Shown: positions 1 through 10,734, counted from the first letter of the stretch. The stretch: DNA of 64,000 nucleotides from Pinus tabuliformis (GCA_031772625.1 CM062808.1:144004605-144068604), one strand, 5' to 3'. The notes: a model not told the origin generated them from the sequence alone. Made by a program: numbers and translations.

Positions 1-226
1 CCATGCAAAGAGATCTCTAAATTCGCGAAAAAGAGCACAATAATTTTCTAGTTCTGATGGAGAATAAGATTTGCCAACGTGAATATTCGCTACAACATTA
101 GGTTTGGTCGAAATATTAATGGCGATAGTTTCTTCAATGTTGGATAGATTTCACTTAGAATCTATTGTATTTACAGAATTAAAAATAAAAATAAAAAATT
201 GAGGGGTGATTGAGTTCGTTTGAATA
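1..226 (-). pseudogene. Tat-B pol fragment (N-terminal edge of reverse transcriptase region)
   Basis: Read on the minus strand from 171 to 1, the sequence encodes a peptide containing IEETIAINIS, IHVGKSY and LFREFRDLFAW. The same stretch precedes the reverse transcriptase in Tat-D (near 37890-37750) and Tat-C (near 47000-47150), where it reads LFREFRDVFAW. The fragment has an in-frame TGA and runs off the window. It continues the Tat-B protease region that resumes at 8079, and the two parts are split by the Tat-A insertion. The RT core of Tat-B lies left of the window. Confidence 0.8.
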
Positions 227-231
227 ATCTT

Positions 232-1363
232 TGTTGGAGAGGTAAATCCCCTCTACGGATAGAGGCGATCCCTACTAGCCCAAAACGGGTCTAGCAACAA
301 TCAAACAATGCTACTACGCAAGTTCCTAATTGCAAGTAAAACGTAGGCAATGAAAACCTACTTGGATTCCAACGCTAATATTTAATGAAGAGACGTCACC
401 CTCGTTCCTTTGCTTTGGCCGGCCACGATCCTCCACGATCCCCGTGAATGGACACCTGCACACAGAAAGAGAAACACAAACACAAGCGTGAAATCTAATA
501 AATGCAATTATACATCAGTCAGAAAGGACATAACTCACATTAACCATTACAAAGACAAATGAGAGTGGAACCATAATAGTAGTCATCTATTATTAATAAT
601 CAACAAAAGAGAATACAACCAATGTTCTAACGTTGAGTCCTCCTTTGGCTGGGTGCTCAGCTACACAAGTCTTGCAAAGCATGAGGGGATGGGGAACAAG
701 CCTCTCTCTCTTTTGGTAACAAGATCTCCTTACTTAGATTAAGCCTTATGGACAGAAGGAAAGATCTTGCAACTCTTCTTGATCTCTTGATATCTTCCTT
801 ACAACCTCAGCATTACCAATACCATTACTCCTACTACTACCACTACTAGCTTGCTCAAGGCATGGAGACAAGCTTTTATAGATGAAGGAGGAAGAGATAA
901 GATCAATCACATTAATCATGGATTTGTCTTTATCACTTGGAAACTTCCATGGAAGGGTGGCAAACTACTTCCCATTCAAGGAGATTCGAAGCCAAACCAT
1001 CCTCACTTAACATAGCTTCAGTTGGTGAATGAGTTGGATAGAACTTTCGGAAGTTGATTTGTTAAAAACATTGCCCAAGTTGGTTGGCGCGATTGCAACT
1101 CTGGGACATAGCGCCAATTGGCGCGCCCTCAATAGAGTATTTCCCCCATTGGCGGTGGCAATACACAAGGAGCCCGCGCTAATGCAAAAAGGGCTATTTT
1201 TATGGGCAAGCTGCAGGAGATGTCTTCAGGGCATATGGAGCTTGTATTCAGAGGGGAACAATGCAAATGGTTTCAAGTCTTGTCACTTCTCACAAGTCCC
1301 AGAATGAGTCCTCCCAGATGCAGGAGAGGGATAATGGGGACGATGACAAATTACTGTGTAACC
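232..1363 (-). repeat. Tat-A 3' LTR
   Basis: This copy matches 6933-8073 almost base for base. It begins TGTTGGAGAGG on the plus strand and ends GTGTAACC, where the final A of the other copy is C. The other copy also carries a 10-bp CGGTGACAAA duplication that this one lacks. The right-hand purine tract shows that the LTR is the 3' one of a minus-strand element. Confidence 0.92.
1084..1180. promoter_or_regulatory. Tat-A family motif cluster (TTGGCGCG type), 3' LTR copy
   Basis: The cluster holds TTGGCGCG at 1084-1091, the near-palindrome GCGCCAATTGGCGC from 1111, a decayed TTGGCGG at about 1149 and CCCGCGCT at 1173-1180. The same series is better preserved in the 5' LTR at 7785-7880 and recurs in the leader. 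The surrounding sequence is CpG-poor, so the cluster stands out. Confidence 0.7.
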
Positions 1364-1377
1364 GATGCCCCCTAAAG
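1364..1377 (-). other. Polypurine tract of Tat-A
   Basis: On the minus strand this reads CTTTAGGGGGCATC directly before the 3' LTR. Tat-C (54031-54045) and Tat-D (30744-30758) have CTTTAGGGGGCAATC at the same place, so this is the plus-strand primer of the family. Confidence 0.8.
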
Positions 1378-3400
1378 CATGATACCCGAGAGAGAGAGAG
1401 GGGTGAAATGCTTTACAGGAACATGCGTGACTGAAACACGGCCGCCGAAGAACCTGCATGGAGAAGTACAACTGATATCTCATGATACATGATATAAATG
1501 GTATGGGCGCAGCCATCCATAGCAGACTACATAATAAGCTAGATCTGAGGCATGGACGCAGCCATCCAGTGAGGATCAGTAAATAGACTCAGGCATGGTC
1601 GCAACCATCTAGTGAATGAGTCCTATAATGATCATAATAATCCACAAATCGCAACCTGGATCTTAATAGACAAAATTCAGGGTCTTGCGCTCCATCTCGA
1701 CCCGAACAGAGTACAAGTTCAAGCATGCGAATATATGAGTTGAAGTCGAACATGCATGAACATCGTCTGATTACCAGTCAATGATGAAAACTGTTAACAG
1801 ACGTGAGAGGTACCACCAATAATGACAATGGTCCTCAAGGTACTATAGGTACAATCTACGGCGTGCGAATCAATGAGCTGGCGTCGAACACCCGTAGAAT
1901 CATCCGTTCGGAGGCCAATGATGAAAACCTCTCGTCAAACACGAAGAACCTACGATTGAAGCATGCAGGCTCCAAGGCACCGGTAGGGAGTCTCTAGATC
2001 AGCTTCCTGGATAATGAGCCGAAGTCGACAGGCAATGACCTTGATCAACGGTGGGCCATAATTTTTCCCACATCATTGACACGAGACAGAGGAAAGATGT
2101 TGTGGTGAAAAATTATGTGAGGTATCAGAGGAAGGTTGTATCCGTGCAGAGGTCAACGTCTCTTGAACATATCGGCGACACGACAGTGGAATTTGGCAGT
2201 ATTTGACATCAACGGATCAGAGGTCATGATGACGAGGCAATGAGCAGATGAGAGGTCAAAACGGGATCACCCAAACCCACGGAGGCCAGTGAAAAGCAAG
2301 ATGAGATGTTCCCACCCAGACACGAAAGCAGAGAAGTGCCATGTTCAAGAGCGACATACTGCCGACTCGACAATGATTATGGTTCCATTTCCCCACCATT
2401 TCTGGCGAGTACCCCGGTTATTTTTAACAAGCTTGACGGGGATAGCATATGCTTATGAAGATCCGATGTCATCAGAGTTTAATGATTCTGACAAAGGAAG
2501 AACTCGACGTCCTTTCATGTTTAGAGAGTTTGAAAATATAGCGGAAAAGAAAACTCCAGGGGGGTCCTTTTTCATAAAGTTGTGTCTCCCGAGCCCGAAA
2601 AAGTATAAAACAATGCTCGAAAGAACCGACCGACCATTGCGATCGAGGAGTACTTTTCATAAGTAGTGACATCGATCTGAAAAAGTAAAAAAGCGATCGG
2701 TATCACGTCGTTTCATAACCGTTAACGAGCTGGAAACGACAAGGGCCCGACAATCTTTTTGTGTTTATACGGTCGTAAAAAGAGTTTTAAAAGCGACCGC
2801 CCCTTATTAACTTTTAACGAGTCAAGAGGAATTACTCGGCAATCTTTTCGTCTTTAATCGGTCAGAAAAGAGCTAAAAGTGGACCCTTCCTAGAGGAACG
2901 AGTGGTATAAAGGGTAGCAACTGGTTCCGACAATGGTGGAACTGCTCAAAACATTTAATGGTCAAGAGGCTGGCTAATAAAACCACTCATCGCTGCGGTT
3001 CCTCAGGAAAGGAAAAACAACTAAGTGAAAACATATGATCAGTCAAAGAGATGGCGGCGATGGAATGAAAACAACCAAGGCTCATCTAGCAGAATTCAGC
3101 GGATAAAAATGGCAATCACGAGATGTAAATTAGGTATGGGTTTATTTTTACACATGCTTGAACCATGGAGAACTTTGCTTGGATTGGGTTTCATGTTTAC
3201 ACAAGCTTGAAACGAAAAACTATGCGTGTTATGAGTTCGCATGCCCCCAGCATAATATCGCGAATCGAGGTACATGCCCCCCAAGCTTCATTGCATTCAA
3301 CAAAGTGGATGGAATGAAGGTTCACTCTCGAGATCAATGAAAGACTCGACTTGTATTTTACGAGATCTTAATCAAAAGACTCGATTTGGAAAGGGAGTTG
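1378..3400 (-). other. Tat-A 3' non-coding region with hairpin array
   Basis: No convincing protein is encoded here; the short ORFs share no similarity with the family proteins. The part next to the LTR (1380-2050) is colinear with 30759-31450 of Tat-D, including repeated 'tatgggcgcagccatcca'-like units around 1500-1600. From about 2470 to 2900 there is a run of small stem-loops with CTTTTC/GAAAAG-like arms, also present in Tat-D and Tat-C. The antisense gene found at this position in Tat-C and Tat-D is missing. Confidence 0.6.
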
Positions 3401-3560
3401 GTTCATTTTTTAATGAGGTTGACACAGTAAAAGAACTATCCTCATAACCCTTGTTTCATTTTTTAACGAACTTGACACAAGATCAGGAACTATGCTCCAA
3501 CCAAACCTAGTTTCATTTTTTAAGGAGCTTGACACCGAAAAGGAACTATGCTCCACCCGG
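3401..3560. repeat. Short tandem repeat at the end of the Tat-A ORF
   Basis: Three copies of a 52-57 bp unit start at 3401, 3453 and 3510. Each contains GTTTCATTTTTTAANGA (the first with GTTC) followed by a CTTGACAC-like stretch and GAACTAT. The array lies just after the stop of the Tat-A ORF. Confidence 0.75.
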
Positions 3561-3566
3561 ACTTCA

Positions 3567-5258
3567 TCATAATGAATAGAAAGTCGGGGCTTCCAAGATT
3601 GTCGCTCCCGGTGGAAGGGAAACATCTTGGAATTCAGGGCCCAATGCCCCCAGGACACTATGAACGATGGCGGCATCACTGAATCCAGGCATGGGATAGG
3701 TGGCCACGTAGTTGATATGTGGTGGGGTAGATGCAACTGGTGGATGAAAACTAGGAGGGGACGACAACTGCGCAGGAGGCATCGGGGGACTAACGAATGA
3801 AAATTGATCGATAGTCACAATTCTTCCATCGTGTGGAAAGCAAACCACACGGAAAAGCGAAGAGACAAGGGCCCCCATAGCATAAACATAGTCGCGACCA
3901 AGGAGAAGACTAAAGTCTAAAACACCTTGGGTAACCAAGACGTCTGTATAGACAGTTTTGCCTCCCAAAGTAATAGGGAACTTCGGGAGAACTCCTAGAG
4001 ATGGACAGGATCCTTCGTCGAAGGCCAACAGATTCTGAGTGACTGGCCCAAGCTGCGGGGAACCTAAAGCTTGCCAAGTAGTGTACGGCATAAGACTGAC
4101 CGACGCACCTTCATCTAGAATAGTGCCAGGTACTGCCTTATCACAGGCAAGTACTGTAATCTGGAAAGGCACATGGGATGGAAGGCGGAAGGCGGCCAGG
4201 TGACTCCAATCAAAGGAGATGGCCAAACTACTTGGTGGGGGAGTCTTATGATCGCCCCCATGCTCCATAGGAACCGAAGAGGGACTTTCGGGAGCAGCTG
4301 GGATAGGAGAGTCATTTCCGGATTCAGGAGAATCTGAAGAGATGAAAATAACATGGGCATGATTCTCTTCCGAAACAAAGTGAGCGAGTGGCGGACTAGA
4401 GTCAACACTCTTTCCGACCAATGGTTGGTCAGGAATAGGCTGGGAACAACCGGGTTCGGGAAGAGGGGCCTGGACAAGAGAAGAAATTGAAGCAATCTCT
4501 TTGTCGGCAGGGGGACGATCTGCAGCTGCAGAAAGATGTTGATAACCAGCGGGAAGTTGGCGTGAAGGAGTTGTAAGACTTTCCAAGACAATGGAGGCTT
4601 TATCCATTAGTGGACAAAGGTGAAGGGGATGATTGCCTTCACAAAGTCTACAGGGGATTCGAATCTTCCCTTTTCCCTTACCATTCCCAACTGATAAGGT
4701 AGCATCTTCGTGAGCTTCAGAGGACGATGAGGGGCGGGCCGGATCGTGAGACCATACTTCTAGTACCCTGGGAATGCCAGGACAATCGCGAAGGAGATGG
4801 TCCTCCTTGCATAATCGACAAGGAAACTTGACCTTCTGCGGAGGAGCAGAAGGTGGCCCGACTTCAGGTGTACTCGAGGGGATAGCTGGACTTGTAACCT
4901 CTCCCTTAGGAGCCTTCTTCTTTTTCGTCTTCTTCTTCTTCTTCTTAGCCACCTGGGTACACGAATTGAGACTCTCACCAGGAGAAGTGGAAGAGGAAGA
5001 CGTAGAAGTAGGCGTCGAAGGGGAGAGATCCACCTTAGGATCAACATGATGTTGGTCAGGTGGAGGGACTGATGGACTAGCAGCTGATACGGTAGGGACC
5101 AAAGAGGTTGAAAACAACCAAACAGGCAACCTGACAGTTAACCTAGGAAGGGATAACGTTGCCATATAAGGAGCACCAACATTCCCGAGAGGAGGGAAAT
5201 GACCAGGATTCCCGTTAGGAGGGGAACTTGGGTTGGTGAACCCCGGAAAAGTTGCCAT
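3567..5258 (-). CDS. Tat-A zinc-knuckle/protease protein lacking a capsid core
   Basis: This is a 563-residue ORF with a true ATG (5258-5256) and no internal stop. The start resembles the entry to the family capsid (residues about 29-50, APYMATLSLP compared with PFLATLELP in Tat-D), but the capsid core is deleted. Then come a Ser/Pro-rich part, a Lys-rich block (105-118) that could act as a nuclear signal, and two CX2CX3HX4C zinc knuckles (C147-C159 and C203-C215). A retropepsin-like domain follows with ILDEGAS around D382 and LLLGRDYVYAM further on. Tat-B, -C and -D carry one knuckle, not two. The product could bind RNA and perhaps compete with or assist the Gag of a helper. It is the only long uninterrupted coding region among the Tat gag/pol genes here. 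Confidence 0.8.
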   Translation of the reverse strand: MATFPGFTNPSSPPNGNPGHFPPLGNVGAPYMATLSLPRLTVRLPVWLFSTSLVPTVSAASPSVPPPDQHHVDPKVDLSPSTPTSTSSSSTSPGESLNSCTQVAKKKKKKTKKKKAPKGEVTSPAIPSSTPEVGPPSAPPQKVKFPCRLCKEDHLLRDCPGIPRVLEVWSHDPARPSSSSEAHEDATLSVGNGKGKGKIRIPCRLCEGNHPLHLCPLMDKASIVLESLTTPSRQLPAGYQHLSAAADRPPADKEIASISSLVQAPLPEPGCSQPIPDQPLVGKSVDSSPPLAHFVSEENHAHVIFISSDSPESGNDSPIPAAPESPSSVPMEHGGDHKTPPPSSLAISFDWSHLAAFRLPSHVPFQITVLACDKAVPGTILDEGASVSLMPYTTWQALGSPQLGPVTQNLLAFDEGSCPSLGVLPKFPITLGGKTVYTDVLVTQGVLDFSLLLGRDYVYAMGALVSSLFRVVCFPHDGRIVTIDQFSFVSPPMPPAQLSSPPSFHPPVASTPPHINYVATYPMPGFSDAAIVHSVLGALGPEFQDVSLPPGATILEAPTFYSL

Positions 5259-6911
5259 GGCAAACGAAAAGAAGCCTACTCAAGCTAACGCACACAAGAT
5301 CTAACCAGGTGACGTTAATCTTGGCCAAATAAATTTTAAGACGCAAAGACACAACTTGAAATTTTCATGTTTTAAGAGTTGAGAAAAGGATGAAAAGATG
5401 ACTCTAGTCTCCTTTGAATGTTTAATGAGCACGAAGTGACAGGACGCTCACTGGCACCTTTTCTTTTAAGGAGTCCGAAAAGGATCAAAAATGACTACTC
5501 TGGAGACTCTAGGCAAAGGGTTTACCAGACAATCCGTAAAACTGCTTATACACCTTGGCAATCATATGAAAACCAAGGACTTTCCGTACTGCAGTCAATC
5601 TTCCTGAATGCTGTGTTCGGTGCGTTACGGCTTGTAAGGCGGCAGACACGGCTTCCTATGGATAAAGGATGATAACCTAGTGGGGTCTCCCCTATATACG
5701 CGACAATACTTGGGAGCTCAAGTCCGTGCTAGACCACTATCGAGTCACAAGAGGAGGAATCAGCCAACCGTAATGTGAAACAACAGTGACTAGGTTTAAC
5801 GACGCCGGAGCACGTCTCTAGCCTAGACCTCTAAAATATGAGCATTATGTTCCAATGCGTTTTTATGTTCATTCAGTTTATTTTATGGTTGATCTTGAAT
5901 TAAGTTTCGGTTTCAGGTCCTACCTTATGATCTCTCACAATTGCTTAGATGCAAGCTACATGCCAAAGAATACCATTTCGTTCGATGAATTCTAACTATG
6001 AGAGGGTTAAGAGTTTTCAATCAAACAAAATGAACACAATCAATCAAACAATCTAATGCAGCTAATGGCAAGGAAATGAACTTTTTATTTTGAGAATACA
6101 AATCAATGAAATGCTCTTTTTCCCATTAACTATTGAATGCAAAAGATATTAGTTCGATTTCTTTTCAAATGGCACAATGCACTTAAAATGAATTTTGAGA
6201 GACAGCAACACTGAGTAAAAAGAAGTGAAAACACTCAATGAAAAACACAATAAAGTTCCCAAAACACCAAAACAGTTCCCCCAAATCAAGGAAAAACAAG
6301 AGCTTGTACGAGCTATGTGATCTAAGCCCAACAAGGCAAAATGAAATCCAAGGAAGAAGGAAGCAAGTCACTCGGAAATCAACTAAAAATACTTCAACAA
6401 TCGCTGAGCAAGTGTAAAAAGCAATCACAAAGTTGGTTGGGCAATCAAGAAACCCAAGACTCCCATGGAAGGCTTGACACTCACGGCCACTAGATGTCCT
6501 AGGGCTAAGGTGTGAAATCAATAGAGAAAAGCAAACACCCGGAGGATAGGGGTTAAAACCAGTCAAACACGGATCAAACACACTCCAGAAACTGTAAAAA
6601 ATGTGGCAAGATGCAAACCAAGTAGGCAAACAAGCGTACTGGGAAGGTTAACAGGCCTGGCGCGACTTTCAGGTGGAAACTTGTGCTATAAATGGATTGG
6701 CGCGGGTTGTTAGTTAGCAATGTGCGCCAATTGGCGCGACTGTCAGAGGAAAAGTTGCGCTAATAAAGTTTTCCCAATCAAAAAAAGAAAACAGATGACC
6801 CTAAGCTTGGTTTACAGTACCTAGGGAAGCCAGGAAGCAAGAGACAGCAAGAAACAAGATCCAGAAGGCTATCTAAGCAAGCAAACAAGAAAACCAAAGA
6901 GACAAGACTTC
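5259..6911 (-). other. Tat-A leader (5' untranslated region)
   Basis: This 1.65 kb stretch between the primer site and the ORF has no convincing gene. It is colinear with the Tat-D leader (42442-44200). It contains a clear hairpin at 5457-5483 (arms CCTTTTC/GAAAAGG around TTTTAAGGAGTCC) and the motif cluster at 6657-6762. The remainder is AT-rich and I see nothing else in it. Confidence 0.7.
6657..6762. promoter_or_regulatory. Tat-A family motif cluster, leader copy
   Basis: The cluster has CTGGCGCGAC at 6657, ATTGGCGCGGG near 6696, GCGCCAATTGGCGCGAC at 6724-6740 and TTGCGCTAAT near 6755. These are the elements of the LTR cluster (7785-7880) in a different order, 150-255 nt downstream of the primer site. 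Confidence 0.7.
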
Positions 6912-6929
6912 TCCCCAGCGGAGTCGCCA
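6912..6929 (-). other. Primer binding site of Tat-A
   Basis: On the minus strand this reads TGGCGACTCCGCTGGGGA, three bases after the 5' LTR. It is identical in Tat-C and Tat-D. Sites of this form are associated with tRNA-Arg priming in Tat/Ogre elements; the tRNA assignment is from memory. Confidence 0.85.
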
Positions 6930-6932
6930 AAT

Positions 6933-8073
6933 TGTTGGAGAGGTAAATCCCCTCTACGGATAGAGGCGATCCCTACTAGCCCAAAACAGGTCTAGCAACA
7001 ATCAAACAATGCTACTACGCAAGTTCCTAATTGCAAGTAAAAGGTAGGCAATGAAAACCTACTTGGATTCCAACACTAATATTTGATGAAGAGACGTCGC
7101 CCTCGTTCCTTTGCTTTGGCCGGCCACGATCCTCCACGATCCCCGTGAATGGACCCCTGCACACAGAAAGAGAAACACAAACACAAGCGTGAAATCTAAG
7201 AAATGCAATTATACATCAGTCAGAAAGGACATAACTCACATTAACCATTACAAAGACAAATGAGAGTGGAACCATAATAGTAGTCATCTATTATTAATAA
7301 TCAACAAAAGAGAATACAACCAATGTTCTGATGTTGAGTCCTCCTTTGGCTGGGTGCTCAGCTACACAAGTCTTGCAAAGCATGAGGGGATGGGGAACAA
7401 GCCTCTCTCTCTTTTGGTAACAAGATCTCCTTACTTAGATTAAGCCTTATGGACAGAAGGAAAGCTCTTGCAACTCTTCTTGATCTCTTGATATCTTCCT
7501 TACAGCCTCAGCATTACCACTACCATTACTCCTACTACTACCACTACTAGCTTGCTCAAGGCATGGAGACAAGCTTTTATAGATGAAGGAGGAAGAGATA
7601 AGATCAATCACATTAATCATGGATTTGGCTTTATCACTTGGAAACTTCCATGGAAGGGTGGCAAACTACTTCCCATTCAAGGAGATTCGAAGCCAAACCA
7701 TCCTCAGTTAACATAGCTTCAGTTGGTGAATGAGTTGGATAGAACTTTCGGAAGTTGATTTGTTAAAAACTTTGCCCAAGTTGGTTGGCGCGATTGCGAC
7801 TCTGGGACAGAGCGCCAATTGGCGCGCCCTCTCTAGAGGATTCCCCCATTGGCGCGGGCAATACACAGGGAACCCGCGCTAATGCAAAAAGGGCTATTTT
7901 TATGGGCAAGCTGCAGGAGATGTCTTCAGGGCATATGGAGCTTGTATTCAGAGGGGAACAATGCAAGTGGTTCCAAGTCTTGTCACTTCTCACAAGTCCC
8001 GGAATGAGTCCTCCCAGATGCAGGAGAGGGATAATGGGGACGGTGACAAACGGTGACAAATTACTGTGTAACA
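6933..8073 (-). repeat. Tat-A 5' LTR
   Basis: This LTR is the pair of 232-1363 and starts TGTTACACAG on the minus strand. A TATA-like CTATAAAAGC lies at 7582-7573 (minus). A small hairpin CTAG-A-CCC/GGGCTAG occurs about 40-65 nt from the LTR 3' end (about 6972-6996). A 10-bp duplication CGGTGACAAA occupies 8041-8060. Confidence 0.92.
7785..7880. promoter_or_regulatory. Tat-A family motif cluster, 5' LTR copy
   Basis: TTGGCGCG is at 7785-7792, GCGCCAATTGGCGCGCC at 7812-7828, TTGGCGCGG at 7849-7857 and CCCGCGCT at 7873-7880. The cluster lies 193-288 nt from the LTR 5' end and about 200 bp upstream of the TATA-like box, which is an enhancer-like position. Confidence 0.75.
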
Positions 8074-8078
8074 ATCTT

Positions 8079-9528
8079 CATTGTCATCTCAAAGGTGGGA
8101 ACGATGATGGTAATCTTCCCACGACGTCTCTCCTATCATCATTGATTGGATGATTCCTTCGTCTGTAGAATATATACAAGACCAAGGATCAGAAGAGGTA
8201 CCAAATGCTAAATACCTATCTACCCAAACACTCTTCGAGTGCTAATTCGGCCGAAGCTCAGAAAATTATTGCTACAAAAATTCGATGGGGCTTGGTGCCA
8301 ACGCCTCGCGATGATCCTCACTATCAAAATGGTCAGAACTCTTCTTAAACTCAGATGATGTAGAAAAGATCATATGATAGGTTTCCACTGTGGCCACTTC
8401 CGCAAAACTAGATGGAGACGGGAGGGCAAAAGTACCCAGTAAGGGTCTTTTAGGAGACCTACTCCAACATTTTGAAGTAATTGTGAGCTTCCATGGATCA
8501 ATGGAATGCTTCTAGTAGTTTGTGAACTGTTAGCGAAAAAGGCTAGTTGGTCAACAATTGTGATTCCACCTTGGAAGGGAAATGCAATCTTTCTAAAATA
8601 TGTAGACACAACGGTAGCCATAGCATAAACCCAGGGCCTTCGTAGTAAAATACTGTATTCAAGGAGTCCATCAATGACCTCGACTTCAATATCTACTGTC
8701 TTGCCCCCTAGTTCAACTTGCAAGCTACTTAAAATCCCATACAGAGTGTACGTTCTTCCATCGAACGCTTTTAATGTTGTTGGTGATCGTGACAAGGCTG
8801 GTAAACCAAGAGTTTTCCAGCAACTCATTGACATAATACAAGTAGATGCCCCCTCATCAATGATGGTTCGATGAACATTTTTACTGAGGGCTTTTACCTA
8901 TATAAGGAAAGTGAGTTGGGCAAGTAACTGAGGTGTATATCCTTTATGATTAAAGGCCACAAGATTGGAATCTGTTGGATCAACCCACCTATTGTTGATA
9001 ACAAAGCCTGCTTTTGAGATGGATAATTTTGCAATACCTCAAGTGTCGACATAGCAGATGGCGATTGAGCCAGATCTTCCACTATATTATAATTCTCAGC
9101 ATCTCGAGCACGAGGATTAAATGTCGATTTATGTACAACTTCCTTTGGCGGATTTATGGTTAATTCAGGAATAATGGGTGGAACAACTTTTGGCGAAGTA
9201 GTTGTCGAACCACTAGGTTGATTAGTAGTCTGGTTGTTCGATGACGATGGATTCCCATAATCTTTATTCCTTGTTGATATCAAAACATCATTTTTCTTGT
9301 TTGCGATGGATAGCATAAGCATTTGGGATGTGGAAGCATTATCGATAGCAACCAGATTAGTTTCTGGGTTTGGAAACAGATCAGTCAACACCGCTGATGT
9401 ATTCGAAGACTTCAAAAGTTTTGCAACCTCATATCAATTTGGACAATCTCTCGTAAAATGCTCCTCGTTACAAATCAAACATGGATAACGAGGAGGTTTC
9501 TTTGCTGCAGTAAGGTTCTCAGATGATT
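8079..9528 (-). pseudogene. Tat-B Gag C-terminus and protease (decayed)
   Basis: On the minus strand this starts with an intact zinc knuckle (CLICNEEHFTRDC near 9490-9440). A linker containing FNPRARDAENYNIVEDLAQSP follows, then the protease with IIDEGASTCIMS near 8850-8830 and the conserved tail AFDGRTYTLYGIL to TIVDQLAFF (8750-8540). A frameshift lies between the linker and the active-site segment near 8930, and there are several stops before 8079. The upstream end joins 17715 once Copia-F is removed; the downstream end joins 226 once Tat-A is removed. The motif order equals that of Tat-C and Tat-D. Confidence 0.85.
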
Positions 9529-9533
9529 TTTTA

Positions 9534-10722
9534 TGTTGAAAAGTGTGCAACAAGAAATGTTTGTTGAGAATGCAACAAGATGATGGAGCTTAGTGGAAAG
9601 GAGTTGCCTTCACTAAGTGGTCCCGCAGGGAAGTTTTGGCGCAAAGTCTATTTTTAGACATATGGATCATGGTCTATGAGTTGCAGTTTGCTGTTTATGG
9701 ATGATTGGTCATGTTGGGAAAAATAGATGGACTTCTATTTTTGGATCACAGCAGGAGTGATCAAAGTCTATTTTTAGACTGCCAGTCAAAAATAGAAAAG
9801 TCAAATATTATTGTCTCATAATAATATTTAGACTATAAACTTTACCTTATCCTCTTGGAGCACTTCAGTTTGAGATACAGATGTGGCACATGTAGCTGTC
9901 AGAGGGAAATACGCTTTTCTTATGAGTCAGTTGAGCTATTGCATGCAGGAATTTCAGTTAGAACTCATGTGGTTGAGTTTTGTGGAGTTGGATGAGCAGT
10001 TAAAGGAGTTGTGTTCAGTTTGACTTAGTTGAACTAGTTGTATTTAGTCTAACTGGCCAATAGACTAAGTGATGAGTTGTGTGAATTAGTTATTAATTAA
10101 TTCACTAATTATTAAGTCATAATGCAACTGAAGAATACATCAGTTAACTCAGTGCATGTACAGTTCAGTGGAGACAGGTGTTAGAGGTTGAGATTGCTAT
10201 CAGTTGTGACTATAGTTGTGCATGAGATCTTGCACAATCAAAGGATTGAGTATGCCCATGAGAATTGCATATGCCCAGTGATATAGCCTATGCTCACATG
10301 ATTTCCAGTGTGAGTGATTTTTCCAAGGTAAATAGAACTTGGAACGAGTTTGGATTCATTCATTCTCTTGCAGGATTGTGCAGTGGAGGCAGGCAAGCAA
10401 CGGAGGAGATTTGGAGATCAGATCTAAGCTGTATAGTGTGTAATAGGTGGAGATAGTGTTGGATACTTGTGAGGAGTATTGTACTATGTAATGTTACATG
10501 TTCTCAATCATTGATATATAGATAGTGTGGGGTTTTCAGCTGTAAGAATTCCCTGGGTTACATACTGTGTTAATGTGTGCATGCGATTGATGTTTCATTG
10601 TTTTTGATGCTGCTAAATTGATGATCAACGTAGAGGAGCTTATGTATTGTGCATGTATTCCACAATAGTGCATGATTAGGATAAATTATGTGAATAAGTG
10701 TTTATTATTCAAAATTTCTACA
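9534..10722 (+). repeat. Copia-F LTR1
   Basis: It starts TGTTGAAAAG and ends TTTCTACA, and is 1189 bp long. It is followed at once by the initiator-Met primer site TGGTATCAGAGC. Near-identical copies lie at 13028 and 16522. Confidence 0.93.
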
Positions 10723-10734
10723 TGGTATCAGAGC
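10723..10734 (+). other. Copia-F primer binding site (first unit)
   Basis: TGGTATCAGAGC directly after the LTR is the classic initiator methionine tRNA primer site of plant Copia elements. The second unit has the same site at 14216-14227. Confidence 0.9.

Larger units (their letters stand above)
232..8073 (-). mobile_element. Tat-A: complete non-autonomous Ty3/Gypsy (Tat-type) element
   Basis: Two LTRs (232-1363 and 6933-8073) bound a 5.6 kb interior. A 5-bp target duplication ATCTT sits at 227-231 and 8074-8078. On the minus strand the order is 5' LTR, primer site, 1.65 kb leader, one ORF (5258-3567), 2 kb non-coding 3' region, purine tract and 3' LTR. There is no reverse transcriptase, RNase H, integrase or antisense gene, so it cannot move without help. 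Its LTR, leader and 3' region are recognisably related to those of Tat-D. It sits inside the pol region of Tat-B. The two LTRs show about 30 differences by eye over 1.14 kb. Confidence 0.92.

Noticed and set aside
2289-2666. 125-residue ORF in the Tat-A 3' region
   Set aside because: The corresponding Tat-D region (31715-32038) only partly keeps a similar frame, the sequence is made of hairpin units, and no protein features are present.
4774-5049. Plus-strand ORF with a Phe-rich run
   Set aside because: It is the complement of the Lys/Ser-rich part of the Tat-A ORF.
10265-10456. 63-residue ORF inside Copia LTR1 and its copy in LTR2 (13758-13949)
   Set aside because: Present in two LTRs simply because the LTRs are copies; LTR3 does not keep it open and it resembles no protein.
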